Assembly: GCA_902628525.1 (NCBI GenBank)
Contig: CACOMZ010000003.1
Coordinates: 1 to 64,000, forward strand
Reading direction: 5' to 3'
Length of the DNA: 64,000 nucleotides
Origin: an uncultured Pelagibacteraceae bacterium
GTDB lineage: Bacteria > Pseudomonadota > Alphaproteobacteria > Pelagibacterales > Pelagibacteraceae
A model generated the notes under the pieces. It was not told where the DNA came from. It saw only the letters and a program-made list of their open reading frames with translations, and did not search any database. Both the position numbers and the translations under genes were made by a program. The stretch's first letter is position 1, and each line of letters starts with the position of its first letter. This document shows, piece by piece, positions 25,512-33,450 of the stretch.

Positions 25512-25729
25512 AACCAACGAACCATACCTATAATTCCTGCTGTAGCATAAAAAAATTGTAAAAATAAAATTCCTTTATGGCCCCCTCTATACGCCCAAAT
25601 ACCAATTAAGATTGCAGATAAAAGTAATAAACAAAAACCAAAAAACTCTATTCCAATATTTAAAGCTACAAACAAAGAATATAATATTGCAGTTATAACT
25701 CCTGCCCATTCAAAGATTTTATTATTCAT
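25508..25729 (-). CDS. Small three-span membrane protein, unknown function
   Basis: This 73-residue hydrophobic protein has about three membrane segments, with WAYRGGHKG in the cytoplasmic or periplasmic loop between the second and third. I do not recognise a defined family. It starts at the ATG overlapping the stop of the glutamine amidotransferase (ATGA) and so belongs to the minus-strand photolyase operon. Its stop codon overlaps that of the convergent photolyase-domain gene. Confidence 0.6.
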   Translation of the reverse strand: MNNKIFEWAGVITAILYSLFVALNIGIEFFGFCLLLLSAILIGIWAYRGGHKGILFLQFFYATAGIIGMVRWF

Positions 25730-26445
25730 AAAAGTTTTTTAAAATTATCATAAAGGATCGTAGAATAGTTGTTCATATCTTTCATGTTATCTTTGGCAGA
25801 TTTATCAAACTTTTCTAATGCCCCATTGCCAAGCTGATTCTCTAAGGCTTTTTTGTATTCTGGAACACAACCCCATTCATTCACCGTAGTATCTTTTATT
25901 TCTATATGAAATTGAATTCCATAAGCATGATTTTGATATTTAAAAATTTGATACTTGGTAATTGGGGAAGAAGCTAACAAAGTAATATCGTTATTATTTT
26001 CAATACCTTGAACTTCATAAGAATGCCATTGTAAACTTTTAATCGTATTGGGAAATTTTGAAAATAATTTGTCTTCATCCTTTTTATCAGAGAAATTAAT
26101 ATCCATAATCCCTATTTCGGCTGGATTTGATTTAACTACTCTTCCACCAACTACTTCTCCTAAAAGCTGACAGCCTAAACAAAAACCTAAATAGGGTTTT
26201 TTTAAATCCACAACAAACTCTTTAATTTTTTTCTTTTCTTCAATTAACCATGGATATTCCTTCTCCATATAGGTATCCATTGGTCCTCCCATGCAAAACA
26301 TTCCATTAAATTTACTTAAATCGTTTGGTATTTTTTCACCCTCATCTAACTCAATTGTAGTTAAGTTAAATCCATCAGCCATCATCAAATCTTTAATGTA
26401 ACCTGGGTCTTCTATTTTAATATGCTGTAATACTATTATATCCAT
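25726..26445 (-). CDS. Class I glutamine amidotransferase (GMP-synthase-like)
   Basis: This 239-residue stand-alone glutaminase-fold protein has nucleophile C89 in LGFCLGCQLLGEVVGG and the catalytic His of the triad in YGIQFHIEIKD. The oxyanion motif MGGPMDTY and PYLGFCLGCQ place it with GMP-synthase-like amidotransferases of unknown acceptor. Such proteins can transfer or hydrolyse gamma-glutamyl amides; the partner is not obvious. It follows the DUF2256 gene by 5 bases and precedes the small membrane protein by an ATGA overlap. Confidence 0.85.
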   Translation of the reverse strand: MDIIVLQHIKIEDPGYIKDLMMADGFNLTTIELDEGEKIPNDLSKFNGMFCMGGPMDTYMEKEYPWLIEEKKKIKEFVVDLKKPYLGFCLGCQLLGEVVGGRVVKSNPAEIGIMDINFSDKKDEDKLFSKFPNTIKSLQWHSYEVQGIENNNDITLLASSPITKYQIFKYQNHAYGIQFHIEIKDTTVNEWGCVPEYKKALENQLGNGALEKFDKSAKDNMKDMNNYSTILYDNFKKLL

Positions 26446-26450
26446 TAAGC

Positions 26451-26579
26451 TTAGCTTAGCTTAGAACACTTCTTGGAACAATATTTTACTCTATCCCAAT
26501 TCAACTTCCATTTTTTTCGCCACGCAAATGGTCTCTTACAAACTGGACAAGTTTTAGTTGGTAAATTTTCTTTTTTCAT
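26451..26579 (-). CDS. DUF2256 small zinc-ribbon-like protein
   Basis: This 42-residue gene is very short but clearly coding. The protein has TCPVCKRPFAWRKKWKLNW followed by VKYCSKKCS, so C11, C14, C34 and C38 can bind one zinc ion. This is the DUF2256 pattern (RPFxWRKKW, YCSxxC), a family I recall next to cryptochrome and photolyase genes. Its ATG overlaps the photolyase stop as TGATG, showing tight translational coupling. The last codons lie in a short AGCTT tandem repeat. A role in loading or partnering the photolyase is inference from this pairing. Confidence 0.87.
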   Translation of the reverse strand: MKKENLPTKTCPVCKRPFAWRKKWKLNWDRVKYCSKKCSKLS

Positions 26580-28066
26580 CAAATTGTATTTTGTTTAATA
26601 AACTTATCAGCTTCAGTTAATATTATTTTTTTTCTATCTGGTTTCATTTTATCAAATATTCTAACCATCATTGACAAACGGGGATTTTTTAAAAAAAATT
26701 TTCTATTTCTGTCTATAAATCTCCAATAAAGTCCATCCATTGTGTTACACCACTCACCCTTTTTAAAATCCATCATTTTCATAAAGTATGCAGATCCACA
26801 AATATATGGTTTGGTTGCAAAAATTCCTCCATCATTAAATAGTCCCATACTAATATTTGGAACCATCACCCAATCTGAAGAGTCAGCAAACATTTCCATG
26901 AACCACTTATAAACAATCAATGGTTTGATCTCACAAAGGTTCATAATATTTGATAAGATCATTAATCTTTCAATATGATGTGACCATGCATGATTTACTG
27001 CATTTTTAATTGCATAATCCAATGGTGGAAGACCAGTTGATCCCTCGTACCAGGAACTTTTCATTTTTCTATTATGTTTAAAAAAATTTCCATTTTCAAT
27101 TTCTTGTGAATATGACTGATAAACTCCTCGCATAAATTCTCGCCACCCGATTACTTGACGAATATAACCTTCTAAAGAATTGATTCTAATTTTATTTTTT
27201 TTATGAAATTCTAAAACTTTTTGAAGTACAAATTCAGGAGTAATTAAACCTAAATTTATATATGGACTTAATGCACTATGAAATAGGATATTATCTTTTT
27301 GATCAACTGCGTCCTCATAATCACCAAACAAATTTGATTTTTCTTTTATAAAAAAATTTAAAAGTTTAACAACATCGTCATATTTAGTTGCAAACCAAAA
27401 ATTATCTGTACTTCCAGGATGATTTTTAAATTCTTTTTCAATAATAGGTTTTAATTTTTTTGTATGATTTGTCTCATTAATTTTTGGAAATTTAGGAATT
27501 GAAATATTTTTTGGTAATTTATTTCTATTATCCTCGTCAAAACTCCATTTGCCTCCAATCGGATTACCATCTGAGCCCATCAATATTCCAGATTTTTTTC
27601 TAACTTCCTTGTAAAAAGTTGCCATGAATGGTTTTTTTGATTTTGACAAATAATGTTTGAATTCCTCTCTAGAATTTAAAAACATGGGTGTTTGAACAAT
27701 ATTCCAATTTATTTTTTCTTTTTTTAAGAATTGTGAAATCTTTTTTTCAAAAAATTTATCCTCTACTTCAAAACTTGAAATTTCTTTTATTTTTTTTTGT
27801 GTAATTGCTTTTTTTAGTTTTTTTAAATAATCATCCCTAAATTCTTTATCTTCGATTTTTAAATAATCTAATTTAAATTTATTTTTTCTTAACCCATCTG
27901 CATAAGAACGCATTGAAGATAAAAATAATAAAATTTTTTGCTTATGATGCTTTTCATAGGTGCATAAACCCTTATCTTCAGCCATAAAAAACAGGTGGTC
28001 TTTTTTGAAGCGGTCCAGGTATTTTGTTGGAAATAATTGATTGCCAAGTATAAAAAATAACTTCAT
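26579..28066 (-). CDS. Cryptochrome/photolyase-related protein, PhrB ((6-4) photolyase) group
   Basis: This 495-residue flavoprotein begins LFFILGNQLFP and continues SSMRSYADGLRKNKF, the antenna-domain hallmark of the prokaryotic FeS-BCP/(6-4) photolyase group, then YIRQVIGWREFMRGVY, NHAWSHHIERLMILSN, FADSSDWVMVPNISMG and KPYICGSAY of the FAD domain. These enzymes use blue light and FAD to repair (6-4) photoproducts. Agrobacterium PhrB binds a 4Fe-4S cluster with four Cys; here C378 and C440 seem to be kept, but the loop MMDFKKGEWCNT is shortened and lacks the usual CxxC, so a cluster is doubtful. It is the first gene of a minus-strand unit with DUF2256, amidotransferase and a small membrane protein, and is divergent from the SDR gene across only 27 bases. 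Confidence 0.88.
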   Translation of the reverse strand: MKLFFILGNQLFPTKYLDRFKKDHLFFMAEDKGLCTYEKHHKQKILLFLSSMRSYADGLRKNKFKLDYLKIEDKEFRDDYLKKLKKAITQKKIKEISSFEVEDKFFEKKISQFLKKEKINWNIVQTPMFLNSREEFKHYLSKSKKPFMATFYKEVRKKSGILMGSDGNPIGGKWSFDEDNRNKLPKNISIPKFPKINETNHTKKLKPIIEKEFKNHPGSTDNFWFATKYDDVVKLLNFFIKEKSNLFGDYEDAVDQKDNILFHSALSPYINLGLITPEFVLQKVLEFHKKNKIRINSLEGYIRQVIGWREFMRGVYQSYSQEIENGNFFKHNRKMKSSWYEGSTGLPPLDYAIKNAVNHAWSHHIERLMILSNIMNLCEIKPLIVYKWFMEMFADSSDWVMVPNISMGLFNDGGIFATKPYICGSAYFMKMMDFKKGEWCNTMDGLYWRFIDRNRKFFLKNPRLSMMVRIFDKMKPDRKKIILTEADKFIKQNTI

Positions 28067-28093
28067 ATTTAAATATAACTAATAAAATTTTTT

Positions 28094-28804
28094 ATGTCAG
28101 AAAAATATGTAATTTTCGGTGCGACAGGTTCTATAGGATCAAGCTTAGCGGAACAATTAAAAAACTCTGGAAATGATATTCATTTGGTTGCAAGAAATGA
28201 AAGTGAACTTAGTCCTATATCTGAAAAACTTGGATGTTCACATACTATTGCAGATGTTTTAGAAGAGGGATTCATAGAAAAAGTTAAATCGGATATTTCT
28301 GAAATTAAGGGCTTGGCTTATTGTGTAGGTTCAATTGATTTGAAGCCAATAAGAATGGTAAATGAACAGGATTTTCAAAAATGTATGAAACTCAATCTTT
28401 ATTCAGCTGTAGAAGCTATTAAAGGATTTCAAGAAAGCTTAAAAAAAAATAAAGGTTCGATAGTATTATTTTCTACTGTTGCAGCCCAAAGAGGATTTAC
28501 TAATCATGCAATAATAGCTTCAACAAAAGCAGCTGTAGAAGGTTTAACAGTTTCTTTAGCAGCTGAATTTGCTCCAAATATAAGAGTAAACTGTGTTGCT
28601 CCAAGTTTGACAAAATCTAAAATTGCAGAACCAATGTTAAAGAATGCTGCCTTGGCCGAAGGGATCGCAAAAGCTCACCCACTTAAAAGATTGGGTGAAG
28701 GAAAGGACTCTGCGGCTCTTGCCAAATTCTTGCTAACTGAAGATAGTTCTTGGGTAACAGGTCAAATAATTGCAGTTGACGGTGGTAGGTCAAAACTTTC
28801 ATAG
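28094..28804 (+). CDS. Short-chain dehydrogenase/reductase-like protein lacking the catalytic Tyr
   Basis: This 236-residue Rossmann protein has the NAD(P) motif GATGSIGSSLAE (9-20), an SDR core and the C-terminal RVNCVAPSLTKSKIAEPML, VTGQIIAVDGG. The active-site YxxxK is not intact: K145 is present in IIASTKAAVEG, but the residue four positions earlier is I141 instead of Tyr. NNAG is also replaced by YCVGS. It may therefore bind nucleotide without normal dehydrogenase activity, or use another acid. It shares a 27-base divergent gap with the photolyase gene, a pairing I recall from other light-exposed bacteria. Confidence 0.87.
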   Translation: MSEKYVIFGATGSIGSSLAEQLKNSGNDIHLVARNESELSPISEKLGCSHTIADVLEEGFIEKVKSDISEIKGLAYCVGSIDLKPIRMVNEQDFQKCMKLNLYSAVEAIKGFQESLKKNKGSIVLFSTVAAQRGFTNHAIIASTKAAVEGLTVSLAAEFAPNIRVNCVAPSLTKSKIAEPMLKNAALAEGIAKAHPLKRLGEGKDSAALAKFLLTEDSSWVTGQIIAVDGGRSKLS

Positions 28805-28805
28805 A

Positions 28806-29873
28806 GTGGCTAAGTTTTTTTTAACTATCCTATTTTTTTTTTTATTTATATCAAAAAGTTTTTCTGAAAATTTTACTTTTCAAAAATTAGTAGATTTAAA
28901 TAATCCATGGGGGTCATCATTTATAAATAATGAAGAACTAATTGTTACTGAAAAAACTGGAAAAATAAAAATTGTAAATATTATTTCAAAAGAAGTTTAT
29001 GAAGTTGAACATAACTTAAATTATTTTGTACATGGACAGGGAGGCTTGTTGGATATTATTTATCAAAATAATAACTTATGGATTTCTTATTCTGAAAATA
29101 GAGGTGATTGGAAAACGAGTACCTCTATTGCAAAAGCTAAATTAAATAGAAAAGAATTAGATTTTAAAAATATATTTCAAGCTGAACCACCAATAGAATC
29201 TGGCTATCATTTCGGATCAAGACTAGCAATTAAAGATAATTATCTTTTTGCATCTGCAGGTGAAAGAGGACAAGGAATGATTGCTCAAGATCCGACAAAC
29301 CATCCTGGAACTATTATCAGAATTCATTTAGATGGCAGTATTCCAAAAGATAACCCTAAATTTGAAGGTAAAACAGATTGGTTGCCAGAAATCTATCAAA
29401 TTGGTGTTCGAAATCCTCAAGGTCTAACCTATTCCTCTTTTGATGGAAAAATTTATATCAGTAATCATGGTGCAAAAGGTGGTGATTGGTTTGGTGAAGT
29501 AAAAAAAGGAGAAAATTATGGTTGGAAATTATTAGGTTGGGGTGGTACAAACTATTCAGGATCAAAAATTGGACCCAAGTGGAAACCAGGTTTTACAAAA
29601 GCAATTCAGTACTGGGTTCCTTCAATAGCTACTAGTGCAATAACTATTTATAAGGGAAATGAGTTCAAAGAGTGGAATGGTCAAGCTCTTATTACCTCTC
29701 TAAAAGATAAATCAATGAGAAAACTAAACTTTCAAAATTTATCGAAAATAGAAGAAACAATTATTTTCAAAGACAAAATTGGAAGAATTAGAGATATTCA
29801 GGTACACCCAATTAATGGAAAAATTTATTTTCTTGCAGGAAATAGCTTATGGTTAATGGATAAACAAAAATAA
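28806..29873 (+). CDS. PQQ-dependent sugar dehydrogenase-like (glucose/sorbosone dehydrogenase family)
   Basis: This secreted six-bladed beta-propeller protein belongs to the Asd/GSDH family. I start it at the GTG at 28806, one base after the SDR stop (355 residues), because it opens directly into a signal peptide (AKFFLTILFFFLFI, then SFSEN). An upstream ATG at 28770 lies inside the SDR gene. Landmarks are DLNNPWGSSF, VHGQGGLLDI, FGSRLAIKDNYLF, GVRNPQGLTYS, ISNHGAKGGDWFGEV and ENYGWKLLGWGG. Family enzymes oxidise aldose sugars with PQQ in the periplasm; many homologues have unproven activity. No PQQ synthesis genes are in the window. Confidence 0.85.
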   Translation: MAKFFLTILFFFLFISKSFSENFTFQKLVDLNNPWGSSFINNEELIVTEKTGKIKIVNIISKEVYEVEHNLNYFVHGQGGLLDIIYQNNNLWISYSENRGDWKTSTSIAKAKLNRKELDFKNIFQAEPPIESGYHFGSRLAIKDNYLFASAGERGQGMIAQDPTNHPGTIIRIHLDGSIPKDNPKFEGKTDWLPEIYQIGVRNPQGLTYSSFDGKIYISNHGAKGGDWFGEVKKGENYGWKLLGWGGTNYSGSKIGPKWKPGFTKAIQYWVPSIATSAITIYKGNEFKEWNGQALITSLKDKSMRKLNFQNLSKIEETIIFKDKIGRIRDIQVHPINGKIYFLAGNSLWLMDKQK

Positions 29874-29874
29874 T

Positions 29875-30858
29875 ATGAAAGAAAGACCTTACCATCATTT
29901 ACCAGATGGTACTTTTAGAAACCCAAAAGGATCTCCGGTAGTAATATCTAGTTCGAGTAAATTCTCTTATAGAACTTTTAGCAAATTAAGAAAAAAAGTT
30001 AATTTATCTTATCCCAAAGAACATGTGGTTGAGAAAGATAAAGTCTTGGCAAACTTAGAAAAATACAAAAATGATGATTATATTGCTTGGATAGGTCATG
30101 CAACATTCCTTATTAAATTAGGAGATACTACGATTATAACAGATCCTGTATTTTCTAAAAATGCTGGACCCCTAATATTTGGTCCAAAAAGATTTACTAA
30201 TCCTGCAATAAAATTAAATGAGATACCTAAAACGGATATATTTTTATTAACTCATAATCATTATGATCATCAAGATATGTCAACCATTAGAAATTTTCCT
30301 TTTAAAGATATAAAAGTATTAACGCCACTAAATCTTAGTAAATATTTTAAAAGATATAAAGATGTAAACGAAATGGATTGGTATGATCAAAAAATTATAA
30401 ATGAGAATTTAAAAATTTCCTTACTTCCTGCAATTCATTGGTCAAAGAGAAGTTTAACAGACACCAATAAAACTTTGTGGGGTAATTTTTTAATAGAATA
30501 CAAAAATAAAAAAATTTTATTTGCATGTGATACAGGATATGGAGAAATATATAAAGAGTTAGGAATAAAATATGGTCCAATAGATCTGACGATGATTAAT
30601 ATTGGTGCTTATAATTTTAAACCAATGTTTGATAAAACTATATATCATACTACGCCAGAGGAAGCCTTGAATGTTGCACAAGATTTAAAAAGTAAAAAAG
30701 TAATAGGAATGCATTGGGGAACATTTGTTTTATCATTTGAGCCGATTATGGAACCTCCTGTTAGATTTAAAAACAATGCAGAAAATTATGGATTTAAAAA
30801 AAGTGATGTTATTACTTTTAAAATTGGAGAAGTTAGTCCTATAAATAATATTTTATAA
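29875..30858 (+). CDS. Metallo-beta-lactamase-fold hydrolase, NAPE-PLD/UlaG-like
   Basis: This 327-residue protein has the metal-binding motif THNHYDHQD, preceded by the WIGHATFLIKLGDTTIITDPV strand pair of NAPE-PLD-like enzymes, then ACDTGYGE for the bridging Asp and GMHWGTF for the last His. LLPAIHWSKR carries another metal histidine. Such proteins hydrolyse phosphodiester or ester bonds in phospholipids or related compounds; no signal peptide is seen, so it is probably cytoplasmic. It starts one base after the sugar dehydrogenase stop and overlaps the convergent AEC transporter end by 6 bases. Confidence 0.85.
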   Translation: MKERPYHHLPDGTFRNPKGSPVVISSSSKFSYRTFSKLRKKVNLSYPKEHVVEKDKVLANLEKYKNDDYIAWIGHATFLIKLGDTTIITDPVFSKNAGPLIFGPKRFTNPAIKLNEIPKTDIFLLTHNHYDHQDMSTIRNFPFKDIKVLTPLNLSKYFKRYKDVNEMDWYDQKIINENLKISLLPAIHWSKRSLTDTNKTLWGNFLIEYKNKKILFACDTGYGEIYKELGIKYGPIDLTMINIGAYNFKPMFDKTIYHTTPEEALNVAQDLKSKKVIGMHWGTFVLSFEPIMEPPVRFKNNAENYGFKKSDVITFKIGEVSPINNIL

Positions 30859-31779
30859 AGTCAAATACTGGATTGCAAAAAATATGGTTCCTATAGATGC
30901 AATGGTGGAGACAAAAATTGCTTTTATTATATTTTCTGGACTTACGTTATAGGCGGAACATAAAACTATAGAAGTAACTCCACAGGGCGCAACACTCACA
31001 AAGAAAGCGCCCGGTATTTCAGCTGGTAATCCTGCATTAAAAAATAATAATCCAATTAACAATAAAATTACAGGAGATATGATTAATTTTAAAAGTGATA
31101 TAGAAACAGATAATTTGTTAATTACATTTTTTGTATAAAATGAGAGAATTATACCAATTGCAAACAATCCTACAGGAGAAACACATGCTGCAAGTTTAGA
31201 TAAAGTATAATCAACAGGTGTTTGATTAATATTTAAATTAAACAACAAAAACAAAAAACCTATAATTATAGAGAGAATAAATGGGTTTAAAATTAAATTT
31301 TTAGTAAAAGTAAATAACTTTAAATTTTTTTTTGTAGATAATTCTAGAAAGAATGCAATGATAGACAATAAGATTACTCCATCCATTAATATAATAGTTG
31401 CAACTTGTGTAATCACATTTTGTTGAAAATAAATCTCTGTTATTGGCAAAAGCAAAGTTACATGGTTTGATAATGCAACTGTTAAAGCCCAAATAATAGA
31501 TTCCGGGATTGATCTCTTAAAATATTTTGAAGTAATTAAATAAGCAATAATCCCGCATATTGATTGCATAATTAAATAAGAGAGAATTTGTTTGAAATCT
31601 ACTTGTCCAATTTCATTTTGAGCAATTAACTTAATTATCAATGCTGGAACAGCAACATAGAATAAAAAAAGATTTAAAATTTTAGCATGGCTAAGATCTA
31701 AGACTTTTAATTTAGCAAATATAAATCCTAAAAATGTAATAAATATAAAAGGAGTAAGTCCCAAAAAAATTGTGAACAT
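30853..31779 (-). CDS. AEC (auxin efflux carrier) family transporter
   Basis: This 308-residue membrane protein has about ten hydrophobic segments in two halves with the five-plus-five pattern of AEC carriers. VAVPALIIKLIAQNE in the first half and AIGIILSFYTKN, LLPITEIYF and SVAPCGVTSIVLCSAYN in the second half are family-like. Bacterial AEC members move organic acid anions such as malonate, malate or lactate. It lies 3 bases after the TauD-like gene in the same unit as the dehalogenase-like hydrolase, so it may carry their substrate or product. Confidence 0.87.
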   Translation of the reverse strand: MFTIFLGLTPFIFITFLGFIFAKLKVLDLSHAKILNLFLFYVAVPALIIKLIAQNEIGQVDFKQILSYLIMQSICGIIAYLITSKYFKRSIPESIIWALTVALSNHVTLLLPITEIYFQQNVITQVATIILMDGVILLSIIAFFLELSTKKNLKLFTFTKNLILNPFILSIIIGFLFLLFNLNINQTPVDYTLSKLAACVSPVGLFAIGIILSFYTKNVINKLSVSISLLKLIISPVILLLIGLLFFNAGLPAEIPGAFFVSVAPCGVTSIVLCSAYNVSPENIIKAIFVSTIASIGTIFFAIQYLTL

Positions 31780-31782
31780 ATA

Positions 31783-32574
31783 TTATTTAATTGTTATTCT
31801 ATGCATAATTCTATTTCCTTTAAAAGGTGTTGCCTGGTGAAGCATAGATCTGTTATCCCAAATAGCTAATTGGTTTTTTTCCCAGGGTAATGAATATTGG
31901 AATTTCTTCTTAGTTTGATGATTGAATAGAAATTTTTTTAATTTTTCATGATTTTTGATCTTTGAAGTAAAACCAACAAAATGTCCTGGACTACAGTATA
32001 TCGAATAATTTGTGCTAATTTTCTTAATTATTTTATGTGAAGATTTGAGTTCTTTAATATTTTTTCCTTTTTCTTTTACTCTTTCTTTTGTTGTAATCGA
32101 TATTGGACCCTCAGAAGAATATTTACCTTTAATACTTTTAAATTTTTTTTTTATTGAGTTTGGTAATTCTTTATAAGCAAGATATTGAGAACAAAATTCC
32201 GTGTTAGCCTTTCCTTTTTTTGGCACAAGTTTTGAGAACAACATAGTGAATCTTGGTGGTTTTTTTGTATAAATCGAGTCTGTATGAAATTGTTCACCAA
32301 AACTAGGGCCTTTGTCGGTTGATTTTCTTTGCACCACTGTTATTTGAGGAAATCTTTTATTTAAACCTTTTAGTCTAGGATAGTTTGCTAATTTTCCAAA
32401 ATTTTTAGCAAAATTTACATAAAATTTAGAAGTTAATTTTTGATTTTTAAAATATAGCATTCCGTACTTATTAAGAGCTTTTTTGATTTTAAAAATATCT
32501 TTATTTGTAACTTCTTTCAAACTGACAACTATTTCTGCTCCAATATTTTTTTTATTAGGAATTATCTTAAGCAT
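31783..32574 (-). CDS. TauD/TfdA-family 2-oxoglutarate/Fe(II) dioxygenase
   Basis: This 263-residue non-heme iron dioxygenase has the facial triad H97-T-D99 in EQFHTDSIY and H246 in SMLHQATPF, with the 2-oxoglutarate-binding Arg R259 in MHRITIK. Such enzymes hydroxylate a carbon next to a heteroatom, releasing for example sulfite from taurine or breaking an ether. The protein is rich in lysine and has no close match to TauD's taurine pocket that I can verify. It overlaps the dehalogenase-like gene by 8 bases and is followed by an AEC carrier, suggesting one degradative pathway. Confidence 0.87.
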   Translation of the reverse strand: MLKIIPNKKNIGAEIVVSLKEVTNKDIFKIKKALNKYGMLYFKNQKLTSKFYVNFAKNFGKLANYPRLKGLNKRFPQITVVQRKSTDKGPSFGEQFHTDSIYTKKPPRFTMLFSKLVPKKGKANTEFCSQYLAYKELPNSIKKKFKSIKGKYSSEGPISITTKERVKEKGKNIKELKSSHKIIKKISTNYSIYCSPGHFVGFTSKIKNHEKLKKFLFNHQTKKKFQYSLPWEKNQLAIWDNRSMLHQATPFKGNRIMHRITIK

Positions 32575-33439
32575 ATTTTAAAAAAAAATTTTTTAAGTGA
32601 TTAATTGTTTCTTTTGGACTTTCCTCTGGAATAAAATGATCTGAATTTATTTCTGAGCCATAAACATTTTTATTTGTATATTTTTGCCAAATTTTTTTTG
32701 AGTTAAATTGTTTTCCAACTATTCCTTTTTTTCCCCATAATACCTGAAGAGGAATATTTAGTTTTTTATTTCTATCTTTTTTATCATGTTCTAAGTCTAT
32801 AGATGCAGCTGCTCTATAATCTTCACAGGATGCATGGATCCTCTCTTTTTTTTGGAAAGACCTTAGATATTCTTTTTCAACTGTTCTAATTGCACGTTTA
32901 GATGATCTATTAAATCGACTTTGTAACCATCCTCTAGGATCCTTCATTATCATTTTTTCTGGCAAAGGTGTTGGTTGAATTAAATAAAACCAATGAAAAT
33001 ATCCTTTCGCAAATTTCATATCCGTATGCTCATACATATCTAAAGTTGGACAAATATCTAAAACGCTCAAAGCCAAAATTCTATCTCTAAAATCTCTTGC
33101 CATTCTGTGCGCGACTCTTCCCCCCCTATCATGTCCTGCAACAAAAAATTTTCTAAAATTAAATTTACCCATCAGCTGGATCATATCTTTAGCCATTTCT
33201 CTTTTAGAATAATTTTTATGTTTTGTTCCCCCGGGCAAAACAAAACTATCTCCGTATCCTCTAAGATCAGCAACAATTGTTGTAAAATATTTACTAAGCT
33301 CTGGGGCTGTTTTATGCCACATTAAGTGTGTTTGGGGATATCCATGGAGTAACAATAATGGTGGGCCGTTACCTTTAAATCTACAAAAAATATTTCCTTT
33401 TTTAACTTTTATAAATTTTTTTTTAAATCCATTAAACAT
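32567..33439 (-). CDS. Alpha/beta hydrolase of the haloacetate (fluoroacetate) dehalogenase type
   Basis: This 290-residue alpha/beta-hydrolase has an aspartate nucleophile: D104 in AGHDRGGRVAHRM, with R105 and R108 as the carboxylate-binding arginines, H149-W150 in YFHWFYLIQPTPLPE as halide-stabilising residues, and H268 in SDHFIPEES as the base. This complete set is the signature of fluoroacetate dehalogenase rather than an esterase or epoxide hydrolase. The enzyme would hydrolyse a 2-haloacid to a 2-hydroxyacid in the cytoplasm. It overlaps the TauD-like gene and leads a three-gene unit with that dioxygenase and an AEC carrier. The real substrate is unproven. Confidence 0.85.
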   Translation of the reverse strand: MFNGFKKKFIKVKKGNIFCRFKGNGPPLLLLHGYPQTHLMWHKTAPELSKYFTTIVADLRGYGDSFVLPGGTKHKNYSKREMAKDMIQLMGKFNFRKFFVAGHDRGGRVAHRMARDFRDRILALSVLDICPTLDMYEHTDMKFAKGYFHWFYLIQPTPLPEKMIMKDPRGWLQSRFNRSSKRAIRTVEKEYLRSFQKKERIHASCEDYRAAASIDLEHDKKDRNKKLNIPLQVLWGKKGIVGKQFNSKKIWQKYTNKNVYGSEINSDHFIPEESPKETINHLKNFFLKYA

Positions 33440-33450
33440 GATTAAACTAT

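Noticed and set aside
25508..25729. PnuC-like nicotinamide riboside transporter for the 73-residue membrane protein.
   Set aside because: It is far too short and lacks the PnuC motifs; only a general small membrane protein can be supported.
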